A DNA stretch of 64,000 bases. Origin: Legionella sp. (lineage in GTDB: Bacteria; Pseudomonadota; Gammaproteobacteria; Legionellales; Legionellaceae). Location: the NCBI GenBank assembly GCA_031291095.1, contig JARLJR010000010.1:1-64000 (forward strand), given 5' to 3'. Made by a program: the position numbers and the translations under genes. How positions within the stretch are numbered: position 1 is the first letter of the stretch; each line of letters starts with the position of its first letter. This document shows, in pieces, positions 25,920 through 34,180 of this stretch. Under the pieces are notes generated by a model. The model saw only the letters and a program-made list of their open reading frames with translations. It was not told where the DNA came from and searched no databases.

Positions 25920-28154
25920 TTATTTATTCAATATTTCTTTAGCGGTGTCATAGCCTTTTTCTTTAAGTTCTTCAATCGTTTTTCTGGAGAAATCAGAATC
26001 CCATGAATACAGTCCTTCTTTTTCTGTTTGCAGCATAATCCGGGTAACGGACAGCACACCAGGATCACCCATTATTTGGATAAATATGGGTAATTCGGTA
26101 ATTTCATTAATCGCATCAGGTTCGCAATAGGCTAAAATAAGCTCGATCAGCTTTTTATAATCACCGATTAGATCTTGAGTACGAAAATCTTTTCTCATCT
26201 TTTCAGCAAATAAAATTTCGTTTTTTCTGGAAAGTACTTCGATTATATTGTTCGGCAACCCCCGTTTTTTGGGGTACACATCGACTACATAAACTTTTTT
26301 GCTGCTCCAGCCACAAATTTCAAGAGCAGAATCAAGTGGTGTATTCGTAACAATCCCACCATCCCAATAATGTTTCCCTTCAATGGTTGTCCAGGGAAAT
26401 GCCGGGGGTAAACTGCCACTAGCAAGAATGTGATCGGGCGTAAGGTCATCGGTATAACTATCAAAGGTTTCAAATTCAGAGGTTTCTACGTTCACCGCCA
26501 TAACGAGTAGACGGACTGGACTATTTTTTAGCTTTTTAAAATCGACATACTTACAAAGCAGTTTTTTTATCGGTTTTGTGTCATAAAAACTAGTCCAATT
26601 CGACGCGAGCTCATTTAGATCCATAAATTGAGACAGCCATCTAGGATGGAAAAAATTTGGTGAGCCCCACATAATGGCTTGCAAATAGGATAAAAACCTC
26701 CTTGACTGTTCATCAAAAATTTCCGGGGTCTCCAATGCAAGATCATTCCAAAACGCTTCTAATGCAGCAGTCGCATTTTTTGGATTGCCTGCAATAATCG
26801 CCGCATTAAATGCGCCTATTGATATACCCGCCACAATGTCAGGATAAATTTCCGACTCTTCCATTGCCTTGATTACCCCACATTCAAAAGCACCAAATGC
26901 ACCACCACCTTGAAGCGCAATGAGTGTTTGAGTTGCAAGAGGTTCAAGTGGAAACGAGATATCCACAAGCTGCTCTTTAACTGGCTTTAGATTCGTGTGA
27001 TTTTCAATAAGTGATTCGGCGGCTTTAATTTCAGTAGTAGGACGCCCAATTAAAATTGCACCTTGAAGTGTATTATTTTTTAAATAAAGATTAGCGAAAT
27101 TCTTCTCTTTAGGAAAACCTCTTATTAAAAGTTCTGTGGCATCACTTGCATCGCCAATAATGATAATTGCCGTGCCAAACGCATAGAAAAATAAATAGGA
27201 TGCGGTACGGTTGTAGTGTCTAGCACCTGACATATTCGCTGCGGCAATTTTTCCTTGCTTAATTGCCGTATCACCATATCGCGTTTTACGAAATTTTTCA
27301 AAAATCGGATCATAAAATGTAACCACATCACCAGCCGCATAAACATCAGGTATGTTGGTTTGCATATACTGATTCACTAAAATGCTATTATCAGTATCAA
27401 GCTCGATGCCACTCTCATTAAGAAAGTCTGTATTTGGCTTTAAGCCCATGTCTACAATGATAAAATCACAAGAGACACTTTTTCCTGTGTTCGTTTTTAC
27501 TGATTGAGTGTGGCTGTTGCCCTCAATTTTTGTAATTTTTTCACCGAGGATAACTTCTACGCCATTGTTCATAAGAAAATGAGCTATCTCAGTACAAACT
27601 TTGAAATTTCCTGTATCAAACTCTGGGGTAATAACCGTTACCTTGATACCTTTTTGGCTTAAAGTAGAAGCAAGCTCAATCGTAATAAAACTATCACCAT
27701 AAATAATGACCTTTTTTGCTGCTTGCATCTCTTGAATAATTGCTTCGGCATCATCAATTGTTCTTAGATAATGTACCCCCGCTAATTTTGCACCAGGAAT
27801 GTTAATTTTTTTAGGGTTACAGCCTGTAGCAATAAGCAACTTCTTATAGTGAAATTCCCCACCATGGGCTGTTTTGACGAGTTTATTTTTTGTATCAAGA
27901 GTCCGTACCTTGGCATTCAAAATAATTTCGATATCATTTTTTTGGTAGTGGTGCTCATCAAATATATATAATTGTTCTTTTCTTTGTTTTCCAAGAAGAA
28001 ACGCTTTAGGAATTTGCATACGAAAATAAGGGAGGAATGCTTCTGCTGAGAGAATTATAATTTTACCGGTTTCTCCTTCTCTTCGAAGAACATTCGCAGC
28101 AAAAACACTTGCTAATCCCCCACCGATGAGTAAAAAATCAGCAGCCTTGCTCAT
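25920..28154 (-). CDS. FAD/NAD(P)-dependent oxidoreductase fused to patatin-like phospholipase
   Basis: A 744-aa two-domain protein. Residues 1-about 395 are a pyridine nucleotide-disulfide oxidoreductase fold: FAD-binding GGGLASVFAANVLRR (11-25), ATG at 110-112, an NAD-domain strand (VIIYGDSF, 149-156) and the second FAD motif VYAAGDVV (271-278). There is no CxxxxC pair, so it is like ferredoxin reductase/AIF types. Residues about 408-744 are a patatin domain: oxyanion loop GGGAFGAFECG (416-426), nucleophile Ser445 in GISIG and Asp598 in DGG. The patatin half should hydrolyse lipid acyl esters. No signal peptide. The fusion is in frame, without internal stop. Confidence 0.88.
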   Translation of the reverse strand: MSKAADFLLIGGGLASVFAANVLRREGETGKIIILSAEAFLPYFRMQIPKAFLLGKQRKEQLYIFDEHHYQKNDIEIILNAKVRTLDTKNKLVKTAHGGEFHYKKLLIATGCNPKKINIPGAKLAGVHYLRTIDDAEAIIQEMQAAKKVIIYGDSFITIELASTLSQKGIKVTVITPEFDTGNFKVCTEIAHFLMNNGVEVILGEKITKIEGNSHTQSVKTNTGKSVSCDFIIVDMGLKPNTDFLNESGIELDTDNSILVNQYMQTNIPDVYAAGDVVTFYDPIFEKFRKTRYGDTAIKQGKIAAANMSGARHYNRTASYLFFYAFGTAIIIIGDASDATELLIRGFPKEKNFANLYLKNNTLQGAILIGRPTTEIKAAESLIENHTNLKPVKEQLVDISFPLEPLATQTLIALQGGGAFGAFECGVIKAMEESEIYPDIVAGISIGAFNAAIIAGNPKNATAALEAFWNDLALETPEIFDEQSRRFLSYLQAIMWGSPNFFHPRWLSQFMDLNELASNWTSFYDTKPIKKLLCKYVDFKKLKNSPVRLLVMAVNVETSEFETFDSYTDDLTPDHILASGSLPPAFPWTTIEGKHYWDGGIVTNTPLDSALEICGWSSKKVYVVDVYPKKRGLPNNIIEVLSRKNEILFAEKMRKDFRTQDLIGDYKKLIELILAYCEPDAINEITELPIFIQIMGDPGVLSVTRIMLQTEKEGLYSWDSDFSRKTIEELKEKGYDTAKEILNK

Positions 28155-28246
28155 AGTAACTCCTCATCCTGAGACCGAAATGATCAGTGCATAAAATTAA
28201 ATTTAGCACAACTCATGAAATTAAGATCAGATAGTATACGCTTTAC

Positions 28247-28286
28247 TGCATCAAGACTACTTTTATTACAGCCTAGTCTTGATGCA
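28247..28286. repeat. 13-bp perfect inverted repeat (TGCATCAAGACTA)
   Basis: TGCATCAAGACTA (28247-28259) and TAGTCTTGATGCA (28274-28286) are perfectly complementary, with a 14-nt spacer. It is related to the GTAGCCTTGATGCA elements at 23480 and 25022 and could terminate the remnant gene at 28318. Confidence 0.55.
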
Positions 28287-28317
28287 CACAGCATAATTTT
28301 TCTAATTACAGCGACTC

Positions 28318-28587
28318 TTAATCACTACCGCCTGCAGAAGCAAAATTTCCTAAGGTTGACGGCGTATTACCAACAATAGACCAAGTAGCGCCGCGATCAG
28401 AACTCATATAAAGCATAGGAATACTTGCATTATTATTTTGTCCTGCGGCAATACAAATAGCAGTATTACCTGAACCAGTACAACTTGTGGAGCTAAAACC
28501 CCATCCAGAAGACCCTGATGGCAATGAGCTTGTAGTTATGAAAGACCACGTACTGCCGCCATCGATACTTCTATAAATAGAAGCAGA
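28318..28587 (-). pseudogene. Remnant of a BNR/beta-propeller repeat protein
   Basis: The open frame from 28587 to the stop at 28318 encodes two BNR-type repeats: 'IYRSIDGGSTWS' and 'LYMSSDRGATWSIVG', separated by a Ser/Gly/Thr-rich stretch. An in-frame stop (28588-28590) truncates it at the N-terminal side, and no signal peptide or start with a ribosome binding site is present. An intact relative in style is encoded at 39051-40208. It looks like the surviving 3' end of a secreted repeat protein. Confidence 0.65.
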
Positions 28588-28663
28588 TTAATTGATCACA
28601 CAGATCAGACGGAACCCATTGAAACTTATATTGGGCGTAAATCATAGCGGAAGAAACCTGGCG

Positions 28664-28680
28664 GCAAGCAACCAGGCTTG
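28664..28680. repeat. Half-element of the GCAAGCAACCAGGCTAC repeat family
   Basis: GCAAGCAACCAGGCTTG differs only at its end from the right arm of the palindrome at 32505-32535. It lies immediately past the stop of the next minus-strand gene (28686). Confidence 0.5.
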
Positions 28681-28685
28681 TATCT

Positions 28686-29450
28686 TTAATTTGAAGGGGA
28701 TGCTACAGAAGAACTCGCTTCAGGTTTTATTGCATTTAACAATGCTTCGCCATCCACTATATGTTTCTTTTCCGACAGAACAAAACAGGAAGGGATTAAT
28801 CCTTTTACCTGATATTTTTCTAAAATTTTAGTAGCAAAATCGGTGTTTCTTTTCCACAACATCCATTGGATGAAATTATTTTGCTCCTGAGCTGTCAATT
28901 GTTGTTTTTGAGCAGCAAAACATTGAGCTAATAATTGATAAAAAGGATGGGTTAAATAATTATCTTCTTGCACGTCCACCAAAAGAGTCATATTACGTTC
29001 ACTCAGCGCAGGCTCAGTCTGCAATTCATTAGACGCTGCGTCTAATATTTTCTTGAGTATTGGTTTAAGAAGCAGCCTTTCTGATGCGGTTAAAGAATCG
29101 TCCTGTATGCTTTTGACAAGAAAACGATTCAACATCTGAATATAGTGCTTTCTATGAGAATCTTGAAGATAAAACATATGAGCACTTTGAGTTAAAAAAA
29201 GATCTAAGGCTAAAATCACATTAACTCGACCTATTACTTTTATCTGATCATGAGTTTGCGTTTCATGGCCTAAAGAATTAGAAACCTGATAATCGGTTTG
29301 TTGCTTCATGTGAACAAAATTAAGCAAGGTTTCTGCCGCAATACAGGCCGGTGTTTGGTGAGAATTGGATGTTTTCCAACTGTCCTTTTCCGGAAATAAA
29401 AAAACTAATTCCTGCTCATCAATAGACAGAATCCCCAATGAATGCAGCAT
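28686..29450 (-). CDS. Hypothetical protein, about 254 aa
   Basis: Not recognised. ATG 29450 is preferred over the upstream ATG at 29480 because GGAGG lies 7 nt before it. The protein is soluble and mostly helical (for example 'ERLLLKPILKKILDAASNEL' and 'QEQNNFIQWMLWK'), without signal peptide, membrane helix or known motif. The C-terminal tail is Ser/Ala-rich (KPEASSSVASPSN). No operon partner is present. It could be a lineage-specific protein or effector; there is no direct evidence for either. Confidence 0.55.
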   Translation of the reverse strand: MLHSLGILSIDEQELVFLFPEKDSWKTSNSHQTPACIAAETLLNFVHMKQQTDYQVSNSLGHETQTHDQIKVIGRVNVILALDLFLTQSAHMFYLQDSHRKHYIQMLNRFLVKSIQDDSLTASERLLLKPILKKILDAASNELQTEPALSERNMTLLVDVQEDNYLTHPFYQLLAQCFAAQKQQLTAQEQNNFIQWMLWKRNTDFATKILEKYQVKGLIPSCFVLSEKKHIVDGEALLNAIKPEASSSVASPSN

Positions 29451-29597
29451 TAAATCCTCCAGACAACAAAATAAAATCATTTTAACATATTTAGACCTTA
29501 TTGGGCGATAAATAAACTAGTGCGCAACTTGTTGAGGGCTATGAGAATATAGGAAACACTTAAATCTATAGAAATTTCAGGTTAATGCTGCCAAAAT

Positions 29598-30323
29598 ATG
29601 TCAGTATTAAACGATGTAGAGGTTGCTATTTTGTCTCGAACCCAACGACTTTTTGATCTAATCCAAATACTGCGACGATACCGTTATCCCGTTAGTGGGC
29701 AACAATTAGCTGATGAGCTTGATGTAAGTCTCCGCACGATTTATCGAGACATCGCCACATTACAAGCCCAAGGAGCCTCCATCGAGGGAGAACCGGGTAT
29801 GGGCTATGTATTACGCCCGGGATTTATGTTACCGCCACTTATGTTTTCTGAAGAAGAAATCGAGGCATTGGTACTTGGTTCGCGCTGGGTAGCCCGTAGA
29901 GCAGATAAGAAATTAAGGCTTGCGGCAAGCAATGTTCTGGCTAAAATCTCCGCGGTACTTCCAGAGGATCTGCGACACCAACTTGAATTTTCGGGCTTGC
30001 TGATTGGACCTGCCAAAACCGCAATAGAGCATGATGATGAAAACGAAGCCTTAATTCGTCATGCGATTCGTAAAGAATACAAACTACAAATGACCTATAT
30101 TGATATCAAAGGGGATGAGTCGCAGCGTGTGCTCTGGCCCCTGGCGCTTGGTTTTTTTGAAGAGGTACATGTTATTGTTGCCTGGTGCGAGTTACGATCG
30201 GATTTTCGCCATTTTCGCACAGATAGAATTGTCACATTAGCGCCGCTAGAAGCCCGCTATCCCAAACGACGTCAAACACTATTAAAAAAATGGCGTGAAG
30301 CTCATAATATTCCTGAGCAGTAA
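29598..30323 (+). CDS. HTH/WYL-domain transcriptional regulator (YafY-like)
   Basis: A 241-aa regulator. The N-terminal winged helix 'SGQQLADELDVSLRTIYRDI' is an HTH_11/DeoR-like DNA-binding motif. The C-terminal half (about 135-230) is a WYL domain, with 'LQMTYIDIKGDESQRVLWPL' and 'WCELRSDFRHFRTDRI' matching the family. A downstream start near the Leu-Ser-Arg-Thr-Gln segment is possible (TTG). It precedes, on the same strand, the MOMP-like porin, a VOC protein and a GyrI-like protein. YafY-type regulators often neighbour such VOC/GyrI genes, so local control is plausible. Confidence 0.87.
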   Translation: MSVLNDVEVAILSRTQRLFDLIQILRRYRYPVSGQQLADELDVSLRTIYRDIATLQAQGASIEGEPGMGYVLRPGFMLPPLMFSEEEIEALVLGSRWVARRADKKLRLAASNVLAKISAVLPEDLRHQLEFSGLLIGPAKTAIEHDDENEALIRHAIRKEYKLQMTYIDIKGDESQRVLWPLALGFFEEVHVIVAWCELRSDFRHFRTDRIVTLAPLEARYPKRRQTLLKKWREAHNIPEQ

Positions 30324-30432
30324 TGACCTAAAATTAAGGAAACGTAGCTCGAAAATTATTAAATTTACAACCATTGGAAATTTTTATATCATTCTTTGCT
30401 TTTTTAATTTTTTCAAGGATGTAAAAAATTAC

Positions 30433-31536
30433 ATGTATACGCTTTTCAAGAAAACTATATTTTCAGCAGTCCTTTTAAGCACATCTGCTGTTTACGCCAA
30501 TCAACAAGACACTCAGCGCATTGACGTTTCAGGAGCATGGCTCTATTTAAAACCCATGAGTAATAATCATACTTATGCCTATTATGTTGCGGGGCAACAA
30601 CCTTTTTATCAAAGCTGGCATGCTCAATCAATTAATCCATCTTATGCATCTTCATTTGAATTGGGTGTGGTGTATCACATTAAAGAAAGTACCTTTACTG
30701 GGAGCGTAGATTGGATTCATTTAGCGTCGAACGACAGTGCTAGTAAACAAGGAAACCAAACAACAGACTTTACCCATGTTGCCTTTGTTGGCCCACCATT
30801 TGATATGGGGCCTCAAGTATTTGGTATTCGGCAAGCAGATGCAAAACTGAAATATAACTACGATAATGTCGCCATAAATTTGGAAAAAGTTTTTTCTCTG
30901 TCTGACGGATGGTTAAGCGCAAAAGTAATGGCAGGGGTTAATATTCTCTACTTACAGCAAGACATGTCAACCACGTTCAGTGATTTTGTCGGGGCAACTA
31001 CACCGCTTACTTCTCCACTATCAGCAGATCCAAATTTTTTATTTAATGTTCATTCAACGTCTACATTTACAGGTGCAGGCCCCGATTTGGGTTTGAATAG
31101 TCAGTTGGCGCTTTTTAATGGATTAAGTATTGTTGGGGCCGCTTTTGGTTCTTTAAACGTTGGAACAGTGAGTATTCAAGAAAAATTTAGCGCAACCTCA
31201 ACACCGCTAAGACAAAACGGTATTGGGCTAAGTCAACAACAAATTACCACGCCCAATAAAACACAAGTTGTGCCTGGCTTTGATGGTAAATTAGGGCTTA
31301 TGTATCGCATCAAAACCCAACAGCTCCCTAATTTTAGTGTAGAAGGCGGCTACCGGGTCATTGCTTATATGAATGCCATATCCACTACGACGCCTCAAAC
31401 ACTAGTGCAAACAGGAACCACTCCTGGTTTACCTGATATTTCAACCGGGACTATGGGAATCATATCGGCATCCCAACAAGATAGACCCTTCAATTTAAAT
31501 GGCCCTTATGTTGCATTAAAATTAAGTGTGATGTGA
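30433..31536 (+). CDS. Legionella major outer membrane protein (MOMP-like) family porin
   Basis: A 367-aa outer membrane beta-barrel. Signal peptide MYTLFKKTIFSAVLLSTSAV ends with AYA-like 'VYANQ'. Residues 30 onward alternate aromatic and polar strands ('SGAWLYLKPMSNNHTYAYYV', 'SFELGVVYHI', 'GSVDWIHL'), as in the Legionella_OMP family. The last strand, PYVALKLSVM, ends in a hydrophobic residue typical of BAM substrates apart from the terminal Met. The reading frame extends upstream to 30295, but the signal peptide and the AAGGAT ribosome binding site fix ATG 30433. Confidence 0.85.
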   Translation: MYTLFKKTIFSAVLLSTSAVYANQQDTQRIDVSGAWLYLKPMSNNHTYAYYVAGQQPFYQSWHAQSINPSYASSFELGVVYHIKESTFTGSVDWIHLASNDSASKQGNQTTDFTHVAFVGPPFDMGPQVFGIRQADAKLKYNYDNVAINLEKVFSLSDGWLSAKVMAGVNILYLQQDMSTTFSDFVGATTPLTSPLSADPNFLFNVHSTSTFTGAGPDLGLNSQLALFNGLSIVGAAFGSLNVGTVSIQEKFSATSTPLRQNGIGLSQQQITTPNKTQVVPGFDGKLGLMYRIKTQQLPNFSVEGGYRVIAYMNAISTTTPQTLVQTGTTPGLPDISTGTMGIISASQQDRPFNLNGPYVALKLSVM

Positions 31537-31617
31537 TGTCATACTGCTGACAAAAACTGTCAGTCTAGATCAGTAAACTAGGTTCGTTCATATCACTTAT
31601 CAATTTAAGGAGAAAAC

Positions 31618-31998
31618 ATGATATTCGAGCCTAGTGTTATTGTACTGTATGTTGAGAAGCTTGCTCCAAGCAGCAATTTTTATTGTGATTTACTTGGCAT
31701 AAAGCCTGAAGAACACTCACCAACATTCCATGAATTTAAATTATCAAATGGCATGAGTTTAGCATTGAAAGCGAAACATACGGTGGAGCCGCCTACTGAT
31801 AAAAATAATGGTAATGGCGAATTAGCGTTTACTGTGAGTGATCATAAAAAAGTAGATGAGCTTTTTGCTCGCTGGCAAGCTAAAGAAATAAATATAATCC
31901 ATCCGCCAACTGGTGTACCCTATGGTTATACTTTTCTTGCACAAGATCTCGATGCAAATCGACTACGGGTTGTGTCTGTTGGAAAAACCACCGACTAA
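31618..31998 (+). CDS. Glyoxalase/bleomycin-resistance (VOC) family protein
   Basis: A 126-aa, single-domain VOC protein with the beta-alpha-beta-beta-beta pattern: 'LYVEKLAPSSNFYCDLLGI', 'FKLSNGMSLALKAK', 'ELAFTVSDHKKVDELFARW' and 'YGYTFLAQDLDANRLRVV'. The metal-site His/Glu set is incomplete, so the catalytic role is unclear; related proteins bind antibiotics or small ligands. AAGGAG precedes the ATG. It is followed 15 nt later by the GyrI-like gene. Confidence 0.85.
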   Translation: MIFEPSVIVLYVEKLAPSSNFYCDLLGIKPEEHSPTFHEFKLSNGMSLALKAKHTVEPPTDKNNGNGELAFTVSDHKKVDELFARWQAKEINIIHPPTGVPYGYTFLAQDLDANRLRVVSVGKTTD

Positions 31999-32013
31999 AT
32001 AGGAGTAATGCAA

Positions 32014-32460
32014 ATGCCCTCTATACTACCAGCCCTAAAACAGGTAAATAGTTTTAGAGTAACCGGCTTAAGTACACGAACTCAAAATAGGGATGAATTT
32101 GGGGAAAAAAGCGCGAAACTACCTAATCTGTGGCAACAAGTTCACTCCAGCGGTTTAGCGGCTAATGCGACTCTTGTTGCGGTTTATTCAGACTATGAGT
32201 CTGATGCCAACGGACTTTACACGGTTACTGTTGGTATTCCCTCGGAGGACACGCCGGCTCAATTGAATTCAGTTACTATTGAGACGGGGGACTATTTTGT
32301 TTTTCAAGGTAAAGGCCCTATGCCTGCTACAGTGGTGGAAACCTGGCAGCGTATTTGGAGTTATTTTGAGCGTAACCCTGAGTATCAGCGTAGCTTTATT
32401 AGTGATTTTGAAGCATATAAAGGCTCTGATGAGGTGACTATTTATATTGGGGTAAAGTAA
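32014..32460 (+). CDS. GyrI-like / effector-binding domain protein
   Basis: About 148 aa matching the stand-alone effector-binding (GyrI/SOUL-like) domain: 'VNSFRVTGLSTRTQNRDEF', 'TLVAVYSDYESDANGLYTVT' and 'FVFQGKGPMPATVVETWQRI', the last being the conserved 'G....v...w..iw' segment. Such domains bind or hydrolyse hydrophobic ligands or cyclopropanoids. AGGAG (32001-32005) is too close to ATG 32008 but well placed for ATG 32014. The stop precedes a long palindromic terminator by 5 nt. Confidence 0.83.
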   Translation: MPSILPALKQVNSFRVTGLSTRTQNRDEFGEKSAKLPNLWQQVHSSGLAANATLVAVYSDYESDANGLYTVTVGIPSEDTPAQLNSVTIETGDYFVFQGKGPMPATVVETWQRIWSYFERNPEYQRSFISDFEAYKGSDEVTIYIGVK

Positions 32461-32465
32461 TAGGT

Positions 32466-32535
32466 GTAGCCTGGTTGCTTGCAACTGTCTCTTGATCACA
32501 TCTCATCAAGAGACAGTTGCAAGCAACCAGGCTAC
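32466..32535. terminator. 31-bp perfect inverted repeat, bidirectional terminator
   Basis: The left arm (32466-32496, starting GTAGCCTGGTTGCTTGCAAC) is exactly complementary over 31 nt to the right arm (32505-32535), with an 8-nt loop. It separates convergent genes and its right arm contains the stop codon of the LysR gene. Partial copies (AAGCAACCAGG) occur near 25888 and 28664. Confidence 0.8.
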
Positions 32536-33434
32536 AATGTGTTTTTAAATGCAATTTGCCTAATCCATTGGTGCGTTGGGTTATTTTGATTTTTAACATG
32601 CCAATACAAAAAAATTGAAAATGGGGTAATTGCGATCGGGGTTTCAAGCAATTTAATATTCGCTTGCTGACTCAGTAATTGCCCCATTTTTCGCGGTAAC
32701 GTCACAACCAAATTAGAATGAGCAATAAGGTGGGATACGCACAGAAATTGTGAGGTACGAACCGCGACATCACGCTGCAAATTGTGTTTTGCAAGCTCTA
32801 AATCAACAAGACCAGGACCAAAACCAGAAATCGTAATCAGGCAATGTTTTAAATCCAGGAATTGCTTCAAGCTAAACTCCTGTTCCAATACTGGATTATT
32901 TTCAGAAACCAAACAAACAAAATCATCTTCAAATAAAGTCTTTCTATATAAACTAGCAGAGTGGCTTTCTGTAGCGCCTAAAATAAAATCCACTTCGTGT
33001 TTTTCTAAAGGATCTAAATAATCCCCAGTTAATGAAATAATCGATACCTTTAACTGCGGCGCATGTTGGGTGATGTATTGAATAACACTGGGTAAAACAG
33101 TGACGATTTCATAATCACGCGCACCAATAGTGATATCCCCTTTCATTTCCGCAGGATCATGGGTTAGCGGTACTAATAGGTTTTGGATGTCATTCAGAAT
33201 ATGTTGCAGGGGTTGCTGCAACTCACTAGCCCTGGATGTTAAACACAATCCGGAAGCGCCTCGAACCAAAAGTGGATCATGAAAAATATTCCGTAACCGA
33301 TTTAAAGCCCTGCTCATTGCAGGTTGGCTTAAAAACAAACTTACAGCAGCACGGGAAACATGCTTCTCATCGAGCAATGCCTTAAGCGCTACTAATAAGT
33401 TAAGATCAATGGATTTAAGATTCACTTGGTGCAT
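32532..33434 (-). CDS. LysR-family transcriptional regulator
   Basis: A 300-aa regulator. The N-terminal winged HTH includes 'LNLLVALKALLDEKHVSRAA' and 'LFLSQPAMSRALNRLR', the LysR DNA-binding signature, followed by a type-2 periplasmic-binding-like effector domain (about 90-295, with 'GDITIGARDYEIVTVLP'). It resembles NodD/LinR-type members. It is divergently transcribed from a small peptide/GRDP-like/hydrolase group starting at 33599, the classical arrangement for a LysR regulator and its target; a T-N11-A site lies in between. Confidence 0.92.
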   Translation of the reverse strand: MHQVNLKSIDLNLLVALKALLDEKHVSRAAVSLFLSQPAMSRALNRLRNIFHDPLLVRGASGLCLTSRASELQQPLQHILNDIQNLLVPLTHDPAEMKGDITIGARDYEIVTVLPSVIQYITQHAPQLKVSIISLTGDYLDPLEKHEVDFILGATESHSASLYRKTLFEDDFVCLVSENNPVLEQEFSLKQFLDLKHCLITISGFGPGLVDLELAKHNLQRDVAVRTSQFLCVSHLIAHSNLVVTLPRKMGQLLSQQANIKLLETPIAITPFSIFLYWHVKNQNNPTHQWIRQIAFKNTL

Positions 33435-33441
33435 AGTGATT

Positions 33442-33456
33442 ATGCTAATTATGCAT
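33442..33456. promoter_or_regulatory. Candidate LysR-type operator (T-N11-A)
   Basis: ATGCTAATTATGCAT has dyad ATGC/GCAT arms and contains T-N11-A. It lies 8-22 nt upstream of the LysR start, in the intergenic region shared with the divergent small-peptide operon. Position and form fit autoregulation. Confidence 0.4.
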
Positions 33457-33598
33457 TAGAAGAATAGTAAGGATTAAGTTATTCTAATTTAACTGAAACT
33501 TCTGACAAGGAAATTATAAAAAAATATAAATTATTCTTTTAGTTATTTGTTGTAGAAACAAGGATTATCAAAAACTTTTATACCTAAAGGAGAACACC

Positions 33599-33682
33599 AT
33601 GAAACAAGAACTAATTAAAAAAATAATAAGCTACAAATCAGCAACTCAATCAAAAGCCTATTGCTGCGGTTATCACCAATAA
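33599..33682 (+). CDS. Very small peptide, 27 aa, Cys-Cys C-terminus
   Basis: A 28-codon ORF with an excellent ribosome binding site: AAAGGAG (33586-33592) 6 nt before the ATG. The product starts MKQELIKKIISYKSATQSKA and ends YCCGYHQ. The N-part is a basic amphipathic helix-like stretch, and the C-part concentrates two adjacent Cys, Gly, two Tyr and His. This leader/core layout is seen in ribosomally made, modified peptides, but no known precursor family is recognised. The next gene (GRDP-like) starts 17 nt after the stop with its own ribosome binding site, implying one transcript. The LysR gene is divergent upstream. Translation is likely; function is inference. Confidence 0.6.
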   Translation: MKQELIKKIISYKSATQSKAYCCGYHQ

Positions 33683-33699
33683 ATCCTTAGGGGCCTCAA

Positions 33700-34131
33700 A
33701 TGTTGGAATTAAAACAATTATTAATCTATAAAAATGCGCATGTTCTGGTTCGCTATGAACGCGATTTTCCTCATAATCGTTTGAATGCAGAAGAGGCCCT
33801 TGGTGAATTAATTAAATTTTTTTGGCTCTGCTATCAACATAATCAAGACAAATTAAACTCAGCCAATTCTTCATTAGACTTTACCTGTATGATGCATGCT
33901 GAAATGCATGAATTAGACGACATGTGGCATACATTTTTATTATTTACTAAAGAGTATCAAGAATTTTGCCAAACCAATTTTGGTTATTTTATTCATCACT
34001 CCCCTCTTATAGAAGAGGATAAATTATTAGCTAATGCCCAATACAATGTCGAGCTCGAGCGCTTTTTATCTTACATTTATGATCATTTAGGAGAAGAGAC
34101 AGTAAGCAAATGGTTTCATGACTGTCTTTGA
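33700..34131 (+). CDS. Glycine-rich-domain-protein-like (GRDP/DUF1399-like) small protein
   Basis: A 143-aa soluble protein. The block MHELDDMWHTFLLFTKEYQE then FCQ...FGYFIHHSP (residues about 69-102) matches the conserved core of plant and bacterial GRDP-like proteins, 'D..WH.h.l.t..Y..fC...G.f.hH.P'. Conserved His66, His70, Asp74, Trp76, His77, Cys90, His99 and His100 could form a metal site. No catalytic activity is established for bacterial members that I know of. AGGGG lies 6 nt before the ATG. It directly follows the 27-codon peptide gene, so it may modify, bind or export that peptide. Confidence 0.6.
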   Translation: MLELKQLLIYKNAHVLVRYERDFPHNRLNAEEALGELIKFFWLCYQHNQDKLNSANSSLDFTCMMHAEMHELDDMWHTFLLFTKEYQEFCQTNFGYFIHHSPLIEEDKLLANAQYNVELERFLSYIYDHLGEETVSKWFHDCL

Positions 34132-34180
34132 GTTACCTGGTCTATAATATAGAACATAGGGATCAAGGAGCGACACGTTC

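Noticed and set aside
32466-32535. Long palindrome as an insertion-sequence end or attachment site
   Set aside because: No transposase or integrase gene is nearby and no target duplication is visible; position between convergent genes fits a terminator or repeat better.
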